Shown: in pieces, positions 1 through 8,214 of the stretch | Position numbering within the stretch: the stretch's first letter is position 1 | Layout of the letters: each line of letters begins with the position of its first letter | Source: Ferruginibacter sp. | GTDB lineage: Bacteria > Bacteroidota > Bacteroidia > Chitinophagales > Chitinophagaceae | Assembly (NCBI GenBank): GCA_028288705.1 | Contig: JAQBNH010000007.1 | Location: forward strand, 1-64,000 | Direction of reading: 5' to 3' | Length of the DNA stretch: 64,000 nt | Translations under genes and position numbers: made by a program | The notes under the pieces: generated by a model | Database searches by the model: none | Told to the model about the DNA's origin: nothing | The model's input: the letters and a program-made list of their open reading frames with translations, nothing else

Positions 1-358
<358 letters not shown>

Positions 359-476
359 TAAATGAGTTGTTATGATCTGACTGTGTAATTTCATTGGAAA
401 TTAACGTCAAATTCTAAATTAATATTTGCGCTAACATTACCTTTAAACCTGTTGATTTATTGCTGCTGTTTCCAAA

Positions 477-490
477 CTTTCAAAGATCTT
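477..490 (-). promoter_or_regulatory. boxA-like sequence in the rRNA leader
   Basis: In the transcribed leader between the first promoter and 16S, the minus strand reads AAGATCTTTGAAAG, resembling the TCTTTGA-type boxA antitermination sites of Bacteroidetes rRNA leaders. This is recognised by resemblance only. The rest of the leader (359-520) is AT-rich with no other assigned element. Confidence 0.3.
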
Positions 491-527
491 TAAGCTTTTA
501 ATTCGCTTCCCTTTTTGATTGGGGTTG

Positions 528-559
528 CAAATGTAGGAGCTTTTATTTTACCACCCAAA
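528..559 (-). promoter_or_regulatory. rRNA operon promoter P1 (proximal)
   Basis: On the minus strand there is a -33 TTTG (556-559), a 20-bp spacer and a -7 box TACATTTG (528-535), matching the Bacteroidetes primary-sigma consensus TTTG-N19/20-TAnnTTTG. Transcription would start near 521, giving a leader of about 160 nt before 16S. Confidence 0.75.
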
Positions 560-653
560 TTTTCTTTCGAATTTCTTTAAAATTTTTAAAGATTTTCAAT
601 GTTGTTTTTGAGCAATGATTTCTTAAGAACTACCCCGTTTTTCTGCGGGAGTG

Positions 654-685
654 CAAAGGTAATAACCTTTACATTATCAACCAAA
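654..685 (-). promoter_or_regulatory. rRNA operon promoter P2
   Basis: On the minus strand: TTTG (682-685), 20-bp spacer, -7 box TACCTTTG (654-661). Perfect consensus match. It lies 126 bp upstream of P1 within the same tandem array. Confidence 0.75.
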
Positions 686-745
686 TATTTCTAACTTTTT
701 TATTTGCTTTTTCCTTTGAAAAAACCCCGTTTTTAATTCGGATTG

Positions 746-777
746 CAAAGGTAAGAGCAGTTAGATTATCCACCAAA
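746..777 (-). promoter_or_regulatory. rRNA operon promoter P3
   Basis: On the minus strand: TTTG (774-777), 20-bp spacer, -7 box TACCTTTG (746-753). The surrounding sequence is nearly repeated in P2 and P4, including the downstream run of AAACGGGG or AAAGGGGC followed by TTTTTCAAAGG, which indicates tandem duplication of a 92-bp unit. Confidence 0.75.
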
Positions 778-837
778 TTTTTCTAAACTTTTTTATTTCT
801 TTTTCCTTTGAAAAAGCCCCTTTTTTAATTGGGAGTG

Positions 838-869
838 CAAAGGTAAGAGTAGCTAGATTACCATCCAAA
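838..869 (-). promoter_or_regulatory. rRNA operon promoter P4
   Basis: On the minus strand: TTTG (866-869), 20-bp spacer, -7 box TACCTTTG (838-845). It lies exactly 92 bp upstream of P3, the same pitch as P2 to P3. Confidence 0.75.
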
Positions 870-954
870 TTTTCTTTGAAAATTTCAAAGATTTTTTCAG
901 GCTTTTTTAGTGCGACTTTTTTAAGAACTTCTGCCTTTTTTCAAAAGCGGACGG

Positions 955-985
955 CAAAGATAAGGGCCTGTAAACTCCCACCAAA
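955..985 (-). promoter_or_regulatory. rRNA operon promoter P5 (distal)
   Basis: On the minus strand: TTTG (982-985), 19-bp spacer, -7 box TATCTTTG (955-962). It is the most upstream and most diverged member of the array. Between it and the truA stop (986-1135) I see no gene and no clear terminator, so truA read-through toward the rRNA operon cannot be excluded. Confidence 0.65.
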
Positions 986-1135
986 ATTAATTTGAACCAT
1001 TTCCTGTTAAAACCGTCCTAACGCATCCGAATCATTCCTAATAAGGCAGTAACAACAGGCCATTCAGCCGATAAAAATTTCTGAAAATAAATTGGAATCA
1101 TTTGCTCCTTAACCAGTTGCAAACAATAAAGGCAG

Positions 1136-1891
1136 CTATAACCCGCCCAGGAAACCCTCTGGATAACTAACCCCGAGCAGTGTTAACCCATGAGCGGGCA
1201 TCGAAAAATCAGCTTTAGTGGGATCTTTTGCCTCAATAATTGCCGAAAATTCGTTCGGGGTAAGCTTTCCCCTCCCCAGTTTCAACATCGTACCCACCAG
1301 GCCACGAACCATTCCGCGTAAAAAACGGTTCCCTCTTACATAATAAACCAGTTGTTTGCCTTCTCTCTCCCACTCACTTTCATGGATGCTGCAGTTAAAT
1401 GTATGCACCTGGCTGTTTCGTTTGGCGAAACTTTCAAAATCAGTCGCGGCTAAAATCTGCCGCGCCCCTTCATTTAACAGCTCCAGATCCAGGTCATAAG
1501 GATAATAAAACCCCATCCCCTCCATAAAAGGATCCTTGTCGCTATATATAGTATAGGCATACCGGCGTGATAAAGCATCAAAACGGCAATGCGCACCGTC
1601 TTTTACCGGTACGATCTGCTTAACCACAATATCAGCGGGAAGTATGGCATTCAGGTGATAAACTGCTTTGTTGGCGCCTGCCGGATCAATAGCGGCGTCA
1701 AAATGGAAGTAATTCTGGCGGGCATGAACGCCGGCATCTGTTCGGGAAGAACCAGTGAGAGAGAAATCCTGCCGGTAATAGGTAGACAATGCTTTTTCAA
1801 TCTCCGCCTGAACGGTATTTGCATTCTGCTGTACCTGGAAACCGGCATATGCCGTGCCCTTATATGCAACCTCTATAAAAAAACGTGGCAT
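1136..1891 (-). CDS. truA: tRNA pseudouridine(38-40) synthase TruA
   Basis: Cytosolic enzyme converting uridines 38, 39 and 40 in tRNA anticodon arms to pseudouridine. The 251-residue length is normal for TruA. The N-terminus MPRFFIEVAYKGTAYAGFQ and the signature SSRTDAGVHA are diagnostic; Asp52 in that motif is the catalytic aspartate. ATG start at 1891. Its start lies 9 bp below the stop of the upstream minus-strand DUF4476 gene, so the two are probably co-transcribed. It points toward the rRNA operon. Nothing in the sequence suggests truncation. Confidence 0.96.
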   Translation of the reverse strand: MPRFFIEVAYKGTAYAGFQVQQNANTVQAEIEKALSTYYRQDFSLTGSSRTDAGVHARQNYFHFDAAIDPAGANKAVYHLNAILPADIVVKQIVPVKDGAHCRFDALSRRYAYTIYSDKDPFMEGMGFYYPYDLDLELLNEGARQILAATDFESFAKRNSQVHTFNCSIHESEWEREGKQLVYYVRGNRFLRGMVRGLVGTMLKLGRGKLTPNEFSAIIEAKDPTKADFSMPAHGLTLLGVSYPEGFLGGL

Positions 1892-1900
1892 TTGCTGTGG

Positions 1901-3082
1901 TTAATTGCGAAGCATGGCCCGGAAACGGGTTTGATAATATTCCTCCGTAAACTGGCTTTCCAGTGCAGGGAAGTTTTGCGTGTCGTGGATTCGCGGATAG
2001 GCCGCATCGAAAAACCGGTAACGGCCGTCTTCTTTTAAGAACAGCAGCCCCAGATTTTTCACTTGTTCCGTAGAATAGCACTTAGCCTTAAAGAGTTTGC
2101 GGGCTACGCTGATCATATCATCGTCAGAATCTTCCGCCGCCATCTTCTTCCTAGTTTTTAAAAAATCCTCCTCGGTAGCCATAGCCTTACAGTCGGAATT
2201 GATCGTCAACGCTGCTATGGTTTCCTTTTTGGCTTCCGTTTTCACCGGCGCCAGGGCTGTTTCCACAGGCGGCACAACTACCGGGCTGGTTAATTTCGTG
2301 GAATCACTATTGGGATTGGGCAATTCAATATTTAAAAACTTTTTGTCTTCTTTATTTTCAACCGGTGGAGTCCGGACAAGATCACGGATGACAACGGTAT
2401 CAGGAACCGGTTCTTTAATTACCTGGGGAATGATTTCGGTTACCGGCATTGTTTTCTCATAAGGAATGAACAACCGGATCGTATCTGTTCCGTCAGCCAT
2501 CTGGTCTATATATATAACGGCACGCCCATTTTCTTCCTTAGTTGTGGCCAAAACACTGATCTTCTCCTTCGCAGTTATAACCGGCTTATCTTCCACAACC
2601 GGTTTAACCGGGACCGTCACCACAGGAGCGGCAGGTTGATTCACTTCCTTCAGCGAAGGCGTATTCACTACATCTGCGAGCACATTGGAGAATACATCCG
2701 TTTTATTTTCGGTTTTCACCGTAGGGTTAGTTCCCGCAAACCCTGTATTCATCGCTACTTCCAGTGTTTGCATATTGAACAGTCCCCAACCTTTTTCAGC
2801 GAAATTCTTCAATATATATCCTGCATCAGCGGTTTTAACCGAAACGGGAATCGTTTGCAGAGGCCATTCATTTTTCGGAAAGCCAATGGATAAGGTATAA
2901 TCTCCCGACTGAAGTTTAGGTATGATCAGGTAACCTGCCGATGAAGAACTATATAATTTATCGTTCATCCGCACGTAAAAAGACTGCTTATTATCGGTTT
3001 GCAGGTAAATAAAGTGATTCAGCTGCGCTTTCCCGGTAACAGCAGCACAAACGAAAAACAAGAAGATAAGCGCACGATTCAT
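1901..3082 (-). CDS. Secreted DUF4476 domain protein
   Basis: 393 residues with an N-terminal signal peptide (MNRALIFLFFVCAAVTGKAQ). The N-terminal 120 residues look like a beta-sandwich with LNHFIYLQTDN-type sequence. A long low-complexity Val/Pro/Lys/Thr linker (about 130-300) follows, then a C-terminal helical DUF4476-like module of about 90 residues (CKAMATEEDF onward). The same module ends the protein at 51173-51931. The function of DUF4476 is not known; periplasmic or outer-envelope location is inferred from the signal peptide. Probably co-transcribed with truA. I assign the domain from sequence resemblance and cannot give a biochemical role. Confidence 0.75.
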   Translation of the reverse strand: MNRALIFLFFVCAAVTGKAQLNHFIYLQTDNKQSFYVRMNDKLYSSSSAGYLIIPKLQSGDYTLSIGFPKNEWPLQTIPVSVKTADAGYILKNFAEKGWGLFNMQTLEVAMNTGFAGTNPTVKTENKTDVFSNVLADVVNTPSLKEVNQPAAPVVTVPVKPVVEDKPVITAKEKISVLATTKEENGRAVIYIDQMADGTDTIRLFIPYEKTMPVTEIIPQVIKEPVPDTVVIRDLVRTPPVENKEDKKFLNIELPNPNSDSTKLTSPVVVPPVETALAPVKTEAKKETIAALTINSDCKAMATEEDFLKTRKKMAAEDSDDDMISVARKLFKAKCYSTEQVKNLGLLFLKEDGRYRFFDAAYPRIHDTQNFPALESQFTEEYYQTRFRAMLRN

Positions 3083-3100
3083 TAATGATTTCTTTGCTTA

Positions 3101-3108
3101 CAAAGCTA
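3101..3108 (-). promoter_or_regulatory. Candidate -7 box for the DUF4476-truA unit
   Basis: The minus strand carries a perfect TAGCTTTG 18 bp upstream of the ATG at 3082. No TTTG is present at the expected -33 spacing, so only the -7 element supports it. Confidence 0.4.
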
Positions 3109-3190
3109 ACCAATATCAATCATTTGCCATTTATAAAAAAATCTGCGGAGCAGAACTTATCTCCCGTTACTTTTACGAAAACAGATAAAT

Positions 3191-5629
3191 ATGAAACGAT
3201 TTTTATTATTGTGCGCAATCGCGGCAATACCGGTTACAATGATGGCGCAGCCCGGCGAACCACAGGATACTTCCTGGAAAAAAGTACTTCGGGAAAGCTA
3301 TCCGCGAACCAATGATTTGGTACATACAAAACTCGACGTACGGTTCGACTATGATAAGTCTTATATGTACGGGAAAGAATGGTTAACGCTTCAACCCCAT
3401 TTTTATCCAACCGACAGCGTTTTACTGGATGCGAAAGGAATGGACATCAAAGAACTCTCTCTCGTAAAAGGAACGGCAAAATCTACCCTTAAATACAGTT
3501 ACGATGGTAAACAATTGAATGTAAAACTGGATAAGCTGTACAAAGCAGGTGAAAAGTACACGCTCTACATCGATTATACCAGCAAACCAAACGAACTGGA
3601 AGCTGAAGGAAGCGCCGCGATCACTGATGCAAAAGGCCTGTATTTTATCAATCCAAAAGGAGAAGATAAAGATAAACCAACGCAGATCTGGACGCAGGGT
3701 GAAACGGAAGCCAACAGTGCCTGGATGGTAACCATCGATAAACCAAATCAGAAAACAACAGAAGAGATCAGCATGACTGTTCCTTCAAAATATGTGACGC
3801 TTAGCAATGGCTTGTTGTTAAGCCAGAAGAAAAACAGCGATGGCACACGTACGGACTATTGGAAAATGGATCTTCCCCACGCTCCTTACCTGTTCTTCAT
3901 GGGCGTTGGTGATTTCGTAATTACGAAAGACAGCTATAAAGGAAAAGAAGTTAGTTACTATACCGAAAAGGAATATGCTCCTTATGCACGAAAAATATTC
4001 GGCAATACGCCTGAAATGATCAAATTCTTTTCTGAGAAACTCGGCGTAGACTACCCATGGCAGAAATACTCCCAGATCGTTGGACGTGATTATGTAAGCG
4101 GTGCCATGGAGAACACGACTGCTACCCTGCACCAGGAAAGTGCTTACCAAAATGCCCGCCAGCTCGTTGATGGAAATGGCTGGGAAGAAACGATCGCCCA
4201 TGAATTGTTTCACCAATGGTTTGGTGACCTGGTAACAGCGGAAAGCTGGAGCAACCTTACCGTAAATGAAAGTTTCGCCAATTACAGCGAATACCTTTGG
4301 GATGAATACAAGCATGGTAAAGATTATGCCGATGCACATAACCTGGAAGACATGCAGGGTTACCTGGGCAGCGGTAGCGAAAGCAAAAACCTGGTGCGTT
4401 ATTATTATGCTGATAAAGAAGATATGTTCGATGCCGTGAGTTACAATAAAGGCGGCCGTATTTTAAACATGCTGCGTAATTACGTTGGTGATGACGCATT
4501 TTTTAAATCTCTGAACTTATACCTGACGACGAATAAATTCAAAGCCGGTGAAGCAGGATTGCTGCGCCTGGCGTTTGAAGAAGTTACCGGTAAAGACATG
4601 AACTGGTTCTGGAATCAATGGTATTATGGCAGCGGTCACCCGAAACTGAAGATCAGTTACAATTACGATCTGCCAGGTGTTTCAAGGGTAATTATCGAAC
4701 AAACACAGAAGTCGGACAAAGTATTCAAATTACCGATCGCAGTAGATATCTACGGCACCGGCGGTGCTAAAACCCGTTACAATGTTTGGGTAGATGCTAA
4801 AATTGATACCCTTTCCTTCAATACCGGCAGCAAACCGGAACTCATTAACGTTGATGCGGATAAGATCCTGTTAGCAGAAAAAACAGATGATAAAACGGAA
4901 GCCAATTTCATCGCACAGTGGAAATACGCGAAGAATTATATGGATCGTCGCGAAGCACTGGACTTCTTCGCAAAAAAGAATATGCCTGAACTGGCGAAAG
5001 GTTTAAAAGACAAGTTTGCCGGCCTGCGCATTTATACCATGCAAAAACTGGCAGCCTCTCCTTATAAAGCCGACCCGGTTGTACTGGCTGATGTAGAGGA
5101 ACTGGCCCGTACGGCTTCTCATAAAAAAACCAAAGCTGCAGCCATTACTTACCTTACTAAAAACGGGGATGCGAAATATGCACCTATTTTCAATGCTGCT
5201 GTCAGCGATTCATCTTACAGTGTTGCAGGTGCTGCATTAACAGCTTTAGCAACATTAGAACCTGCTAATTCCTACACGCTTGCTAAAAAGTACGCCGTTG
5301 ATGCGAAAGGCCGTTTGGGTGATGCCGTAAACACGATCCTGGTAAGCCAGGGAACAGAAGCTGATTTCGAATTTATCAGCAAAACTTATAATGATGCTCC
5401 CCCAACACAGCAAAAGATCGCGATGACCGACAAGTTTGGCGATTACCTGGTTAAGTTGAACGATATCAGCAAAATCAAAACGGGGATTGACTACATCATC
5501 AATTTCCGTAAAATGATCCCTGAGCAATTCCGTTCATTTGTGGATCCGGGCTTTAAGAAAGTATTCGACAAACTGGCAACTGCAAAAGGAGCCGAAATAA
5601 GAAGTTACGTGGATTCCGTGTTTAAATAA
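3191..5629 (+). CDS. M1 family zinc aminopeptidase
   Basis: An 812-residue exported metallopeptidase removing N-terminal amino acids from peptides. A signal peptide (MKRFLLLCAIAAIPVTMMAQ) predicts periplasmic location. The exopeptidase motif GAMEN is at residues 304-308. The zinc site HEXXH-X18-E is intact: H337-E338-L-F-H341 and E360 (NES). The C-terminal half (about 600-812) contains helical HEAT-like repeats, as in other M1 peptidases. The ATG at 3191 gives the signal peptide directly at the N-terminus. It is divergent from the DUF4476-truA unit with 108 bp between starts, and closed by a strong terminator. Natural substrate unknown; peptide nutrition is a reasonable guess. Confidence 0.95.
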   Translation: MKRFLLLCAIAAIPVTMMAQPGEPQDTSWKKVLRESYPRTNDLVHTKLDVRFDYDKSYMYGKEWLTLQPHFYPTDSVLLDAKGMDIKELSLVKGTAKSTLKYSYDGKQLNVKLDKLYKAGEKYTLYIDYTSKPNELEAEGSAAITDAKGLYFINPKGEDKDKPTQIWTQGETEANSAWMVTIDKPNQKTTEEISMTVPSKYVTLSNGLLLSQKKNSDGTRTDYWKMDLPHAPYLFFMGVGDFVITKDSYKGKEVSYYTEKEYAPYARKIFGNTPEMIKFFSEKLGVDYPWQKYSQIVGRDYVSGAMENTTATLHQESAYQNARQLVDGNGWEETIAHELFHQWFGDLVTAESWSNLTVNESFANYSEYLWDEYKHGKDYADAHNLEDMQGYLGSGSESKNLVRYYYADKEDMFDAVSYNKGGRILNMLRNYVGDDAFFKSLNLYLTTNKFKAGEAGLLRLAFEEVTGKDMNWFWNQWYYGSGHPKLKISYNYDLPGVSRVIIEQTQKSDKVFKLPIAVDIYGTGGAKTRYNVWVDAKIDTLSFNTGSKPELINVDADKILLAEKTDDKTEANFIAQWKYAKNYMDRREALDFFAKKNMPELAKGLKDKFAGLRIYTMQKLAASPYKADPVVLADVEELARTASHKKTKAAAITYLTKNGDAKYAPIFNAAVSDSSYSVAGAALTALATLEPANSYTLAKKYAVDAKGRLGDAVNTILVSQGTEADFEFISKTYNDAPPTQQKIAMTDKFGDYLVKLNDISKIKTGIDYIINFRKMIPEQFRSFVDPGFKKVFDKLATAKGAEIRSYVDSVFK

Positions 5630-5649
5630 CCTGAACCTGTTCAACATAA

Positions 5650-5680
5650 AAAAAGCCCTCGTTTAACGGGGGCCTTTTTT
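5650..5680 (+). terminator. Intrinsic terminator after the M1 aminopeptidase
   Basis: GCCCTCGT-TTA-ACGGGGGC stem with one G-T wobble, preceded by an A-run and followed by TTTTTT. It starts about 20 bp after the stop codon. Confidence 0.8.
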
Positions 5681-6141
5681 ATATATTTTCTCCCGGGATG
5701 ATTTTAGTGCAGAGCGGAAAGAGTTTTTGATGGCTTTTTGAACGTGTCCATGCTAACTGTGTCAAAATAAAAAAAACATTTGGGAATGGACACAGAAAAA
5801 ATAAGAGCAGCCGTGGCAATCTACATGTAATTCCGCTTATCTTTTTTGCATTATCAGGTATATGAGCAGATATAGAGGCCATTTTTTAAGGCAAAATATA
5901 CATGTAATCAGGCGCTTTTTTTATGCAAAAATGTAGATAAACAGGGGCCTTTTTTTGCAAATCTGCGATGTTTTTGCCTACGGAATTTCTAAAAGACCGA
6001 TAATCGCTGTTATAGCGGGGCGTCGGTCAATGGCTATGGTGGGTCGGGAGATCAGGCCCTTGAGAATATGGCGGGGGCCACAGCTGCAGCGTAAGCAGCG
6101 TTGAAATTCAGTCTTCAAAATAAGCACCGGTCGACCTCAAC
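5681..6141. other. Gene-free structured intergenic region
   Basis: No convincing ORF. It contains an inverted repeat GTGTCCAT (5744-5751) / ATGGACAC (5786-5793). Around 5823-5960 there are three loosely similar segments, each with a TACATGTA or TAGATAA core and a T7-like run followed by TGCA. Next come nested stems GACCGA/TCGGTC (5995-6000/6023-6028) enclosing CGCT/AGCG. Further short hairpins precede the terminator at 6142. A small RNA is possible; I do not recognise a known family (no tmRNA, RNase P or SRP RNA signatures). Confidence 0.35.
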
Positions 6142-6171
6142 TAAAATGGCCCCAATACAAGGGCCATTTTA
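6142..6171. terminator. Perfect 11-bp hairpin, probable terminator
   Basis: TAAAATGGCCC-(8 nt loop)-GGGCCATTTTA, perfectly paired over 11 bp, with U-rich ends in both orientations. It lies about 55 bp downstream of the minus-strand TPM/LemA operon and could terminate that operon, or end a plus-strand small RNA from the region to its left. Confidence 0.7.
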
Positions 6172-6226
6172 TTATGAGTTTGAGAATTCTACATGCTAAT
6201 TAAATTCGGCCCTTACCCGATGAGGC

Positions 6227-7045
6227 TTACCAGCTGCCACTGGCACCACCACCTCCGAAGCTTCCGCCGCCAAAGCCACCAAAGCCGCCTCCACCACCGG
6301 AGCCACCTCCGCCAAATCCGCCTCCGCCACCACGTCCACCGCCCAGCATGCTTCCCCAGAAGATCGTTTCTGCCAGTCCGCGGGAACCACGACGGCTCAT
6401 GAATGTTCCGTTGTTTCCACCTCCACGGGAGGAGAACAGCAGGATAATGATGATGATGATAATGAATGGAAGAATGCTTTTACCCCCAATCTTTTTGGCC
6501 GGTCGCGGCGTATTATATTCCCCGCGCACTGCTTTAATGATGGCGTCCGTTCCTTCATCGATCCCGCGATAGTAGTCGTTTCCCTTAAAATTAGGAACGA
6601 TCACATCCTGGATGATATGGCTGGCAGTAATATCCGGCAAAGCACCTTCCACACCGTAACCGGTCGCGATATTGAGTTTCCGGTCGTCCTTGGAAATCAG
6701 GAGGATGACGCCATTGCTGAATTCTTTGCCGCCTACACCCCAGGCGCGGCCCAGTTTCGTATTGAACTCACTGATATCATTACCATCGAGTGACGGAACG
6801 ATAACCACGGCGATCTGCGTTGAACTGCTGTCGTCGAAAGCCACCAGTTTATTTTCCAGTGCCTGCCGTTGATCCGGGGTGAGAATATTGGCAAAATCAT
6901 TTACCAGTGTTTGTACGCCGGTACGTGGGGTTAATAAATCGTCCGCCTTGAACGGTTGCGCAAAACCCATCACGAAACTGAAAAGCAACAGCCAGACTGC
7001 TGCAAGCTTTTTCATTCCCGAATACTTAAGTGCCTGTCGCAACAT
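6227..7045 (-). CDS. TPM domain membrane protein with glycine-rich tail
   Basis: 272 residues of the TPM (TLP18.3/Psb32/MOLO-1) family, exported by an N-terminal signal sequence. The TPM domain spans about 45-185 (VNDFANILTPDQ ... QIAVVIVPSL ... GVEGALPD). A poly-Ile membrane helix (ILPFIIIIIIILLF, about 202-215) follows, then an almost pure Gly/Ser/Phe tail ending GGGGASGSW, as in YgcG-type proteins. Met11 (at 7015) begins a cleaner signal peptide (MKKLAAVW) and may be the true start. It is the last gene of a lemA-TPM-TPM operon. Function is unclear; the family is linked to envelope processes and photosystem repair. Confidence 0.85.
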   Translation of the reverse strand: MLRQALKYSGMKKLAAVWLLLFSFVMGFAQPFKADDLLTPRTGVQTLVNDFANILTPDQRQALENKLVAFDDSSSTQIAVVIVPSLDGNDISEFNTKLGRAWGVGGKEFSNGVILLISKDDRKLNIATGYGVEGALPDITASHIIQDVIVPNFKGNDYYRGIDEGTDAIIKAVRGEYNTPRPAKKIGGKSILPFIIIIIIILLFSSRGGGNNGTFMSRRGSRGLAETIFWGSMLGGGRGGGGGFGGGGSGGGGGFGGFGGGSFGGGGASGSW

Positions 7046-7054
7046 GTTGTCTTT

Positions 7055-7513
7055 TTATATTTTTCCAAACACGATCTCGTCCGGAAGTTCATTTTTATCT
7101 TCTGTGGCGATGTAAGGAAAGGCCTGGTGAAGCGCCTCGCCTACTTCATACACGCACTGAACAATCCCTTCGGTAAGGTTATCCTTGCTGAAGTTGCTGA
7201 TCATCTTCCTTACTTCCTCATTCCAGAATTCTTTGCCAAGCTTTTCGTAGATACCTGTATCCCCAAATAAGGCCAGTTCCTTATGCTTTACCGCGATATA
7301 CAATAACACGCCGTTGCGATGATCCGTCAGGTGCATTTTGAGCCCGGCGAAGATCTCAGCCGCGCGTTCCAATGGATCTACATATGGATTTTTAGCTTCC
7401 ATATATACACGTATCTCGCCACTGGTACGGCTTTCGCAATTGCGAATCGCTTGTACGATCAGCTGGTTTTCTTCAGCGGTGAAGAATTCCTTCTTTTTAG
7501 AGAAAAGGGACAT
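7055..7513 (-). CDS. Small TPM domain protein
   Basis: 152 residues consisting of a second TPM-type domain (TAEENQLIVQAIRNCE, SGEIRVYME, NGVLLYIAVKHKELALFGD, EGIVQCVYEVGEAL) without a signal peptide or membrane segment. It is therefore probably cytosolic or peripheral on the inner face. It sits between lemA and the membrane-bound TPM gene with 8-9 bp gaps, a conserved lemA-TPM-TPM arrangement in Bacteroidetes. No enzymatic role is known. Confidence 0.85.
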   Translation of the reverse strand: MSLFSKKKEFFTAEENQLIVQAIRNCESRTSGEIRVYMEAKNPYVDPLERAAEIFAGLKMHLTDHRNGVLLYIAVKHKELALFGDTGIYEKLGKEFWNEEVRKMISNFSKDNLTEGIVQCVYEVGEALHQAFPYIATEDKNELPDEIVFGKI

Positions 7514-7521
7514 GTGCGGGA

Positions 7522-8109
7522 TTACTTAATGTTGAAATTAACATCAGGCGCTTTTTCACTGCCCGGATCTGACTTGTAGAAAGGTTTTTCTCTATACCCA
7601 AAGATGCCCGCAAAAATATTGTTCGGGAAACGTTTTACTTTCAGGTTATAGCCTTCTACTGATTTGTTGTAATCCTGGCGTGCGACATTGATCCGGTTTT
7701 CTGTTCCTTCGATCTGCGTTTGAAAATCGCGGAATGCCGTGGTTGTTTTAAGATCAGGATAAGCTTCAGCAACAGCCATCAACCTGCTGAAAGACCCTTG
7801 CAGGTTTGCCTGTGCTTTTTGATAAGCTTCCAAAGATGCGGGATCATTAATATCTACCTGGATCGATGTGGCTTTAGAACGCGCTTCGATCACTTCTTTC
7901 AATGTTCCTTTTTCAAAATTTGCAGAACCTTCAATGGTTTTAATCACACTGCTGTAAAGGTCTGTACGGCGCTGGTAGTTGGTTTCTACATTGCTCCACA
8001 CTTTTTTTACATCCTGGTCAGCAGTTACCAGGCCGTTATAGGAATTGCATCCCCAAAAGCCCAATACCACTACTACTGCGAGTAAAATCAATAAACCGGA
8101 ACGTTTCAT
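7522..8109 (-). CDS. lemA: LemA family membrane protein
   Basis: 195 residues: an N-terminal hydrophobic segment (LLILLAVVVVLGFWGC) followed by the LemA core of long helices (YNGLVTADQDVKKVWSNVE, YQRRTDLYSSVIKTIEG, IEARSKA, EAYPDLKTTTAFRDFQTQIEGTENRINVARQDYN). The region just before Cys21 could be read as a lipobox, but LemA proteins usually keep an N-terminal transmembrane helix facing outward. First gene of the operon with the two TPM genes. Molecular role is not established. Confidence 0.93.
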   Translation of the reverse strand: MKRSGLLILLAVVVVLGFWGCNSYNGLVTADQDVKKVWSNVETNYQRRTDLYSSVIKTIEGSANFEKGTLKEVIEARSKATSIQVDINDPASLEAYQKAQANLQGSFSRLMAVAEAYPDLKTTTAFRDFQTQIEGTENRINVARQDYNKSVEGYNLKVKRFPNNIFAGIFGYREKPFYKSDPGSEKAPDVNFNIK

Positions 8110-8214
8110 ATTAATCTGTTTTAAGGTTAAGGATATAAAATTAGTGATTTATATATCAATTAGCCTTAAAATACTAAAAGCAGTGAACGCGAAAGCCCCG
8201 GCAAAAGCAGGGCA

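Noticed and set aside
1589-2038. 149-residue plus-strand ORF over truA
   Set aside because: Shadow frame of truA and the upstream gene; no recognisable protein features.
5679-5882. 67-residue minus-strand ORF in the region after the aminopeptidase gene
   Set aside because: Biased Phe/Leu/Pro composition, no start context, overlaps the terminator and an inverted repeat; no coding signal.
6240-6350. Short tandem repeat of CCACCGCC-like sequence
   Set aside because: It is simply the codons of the glycine-rich tail of the TPM protein read on the opposite strand.
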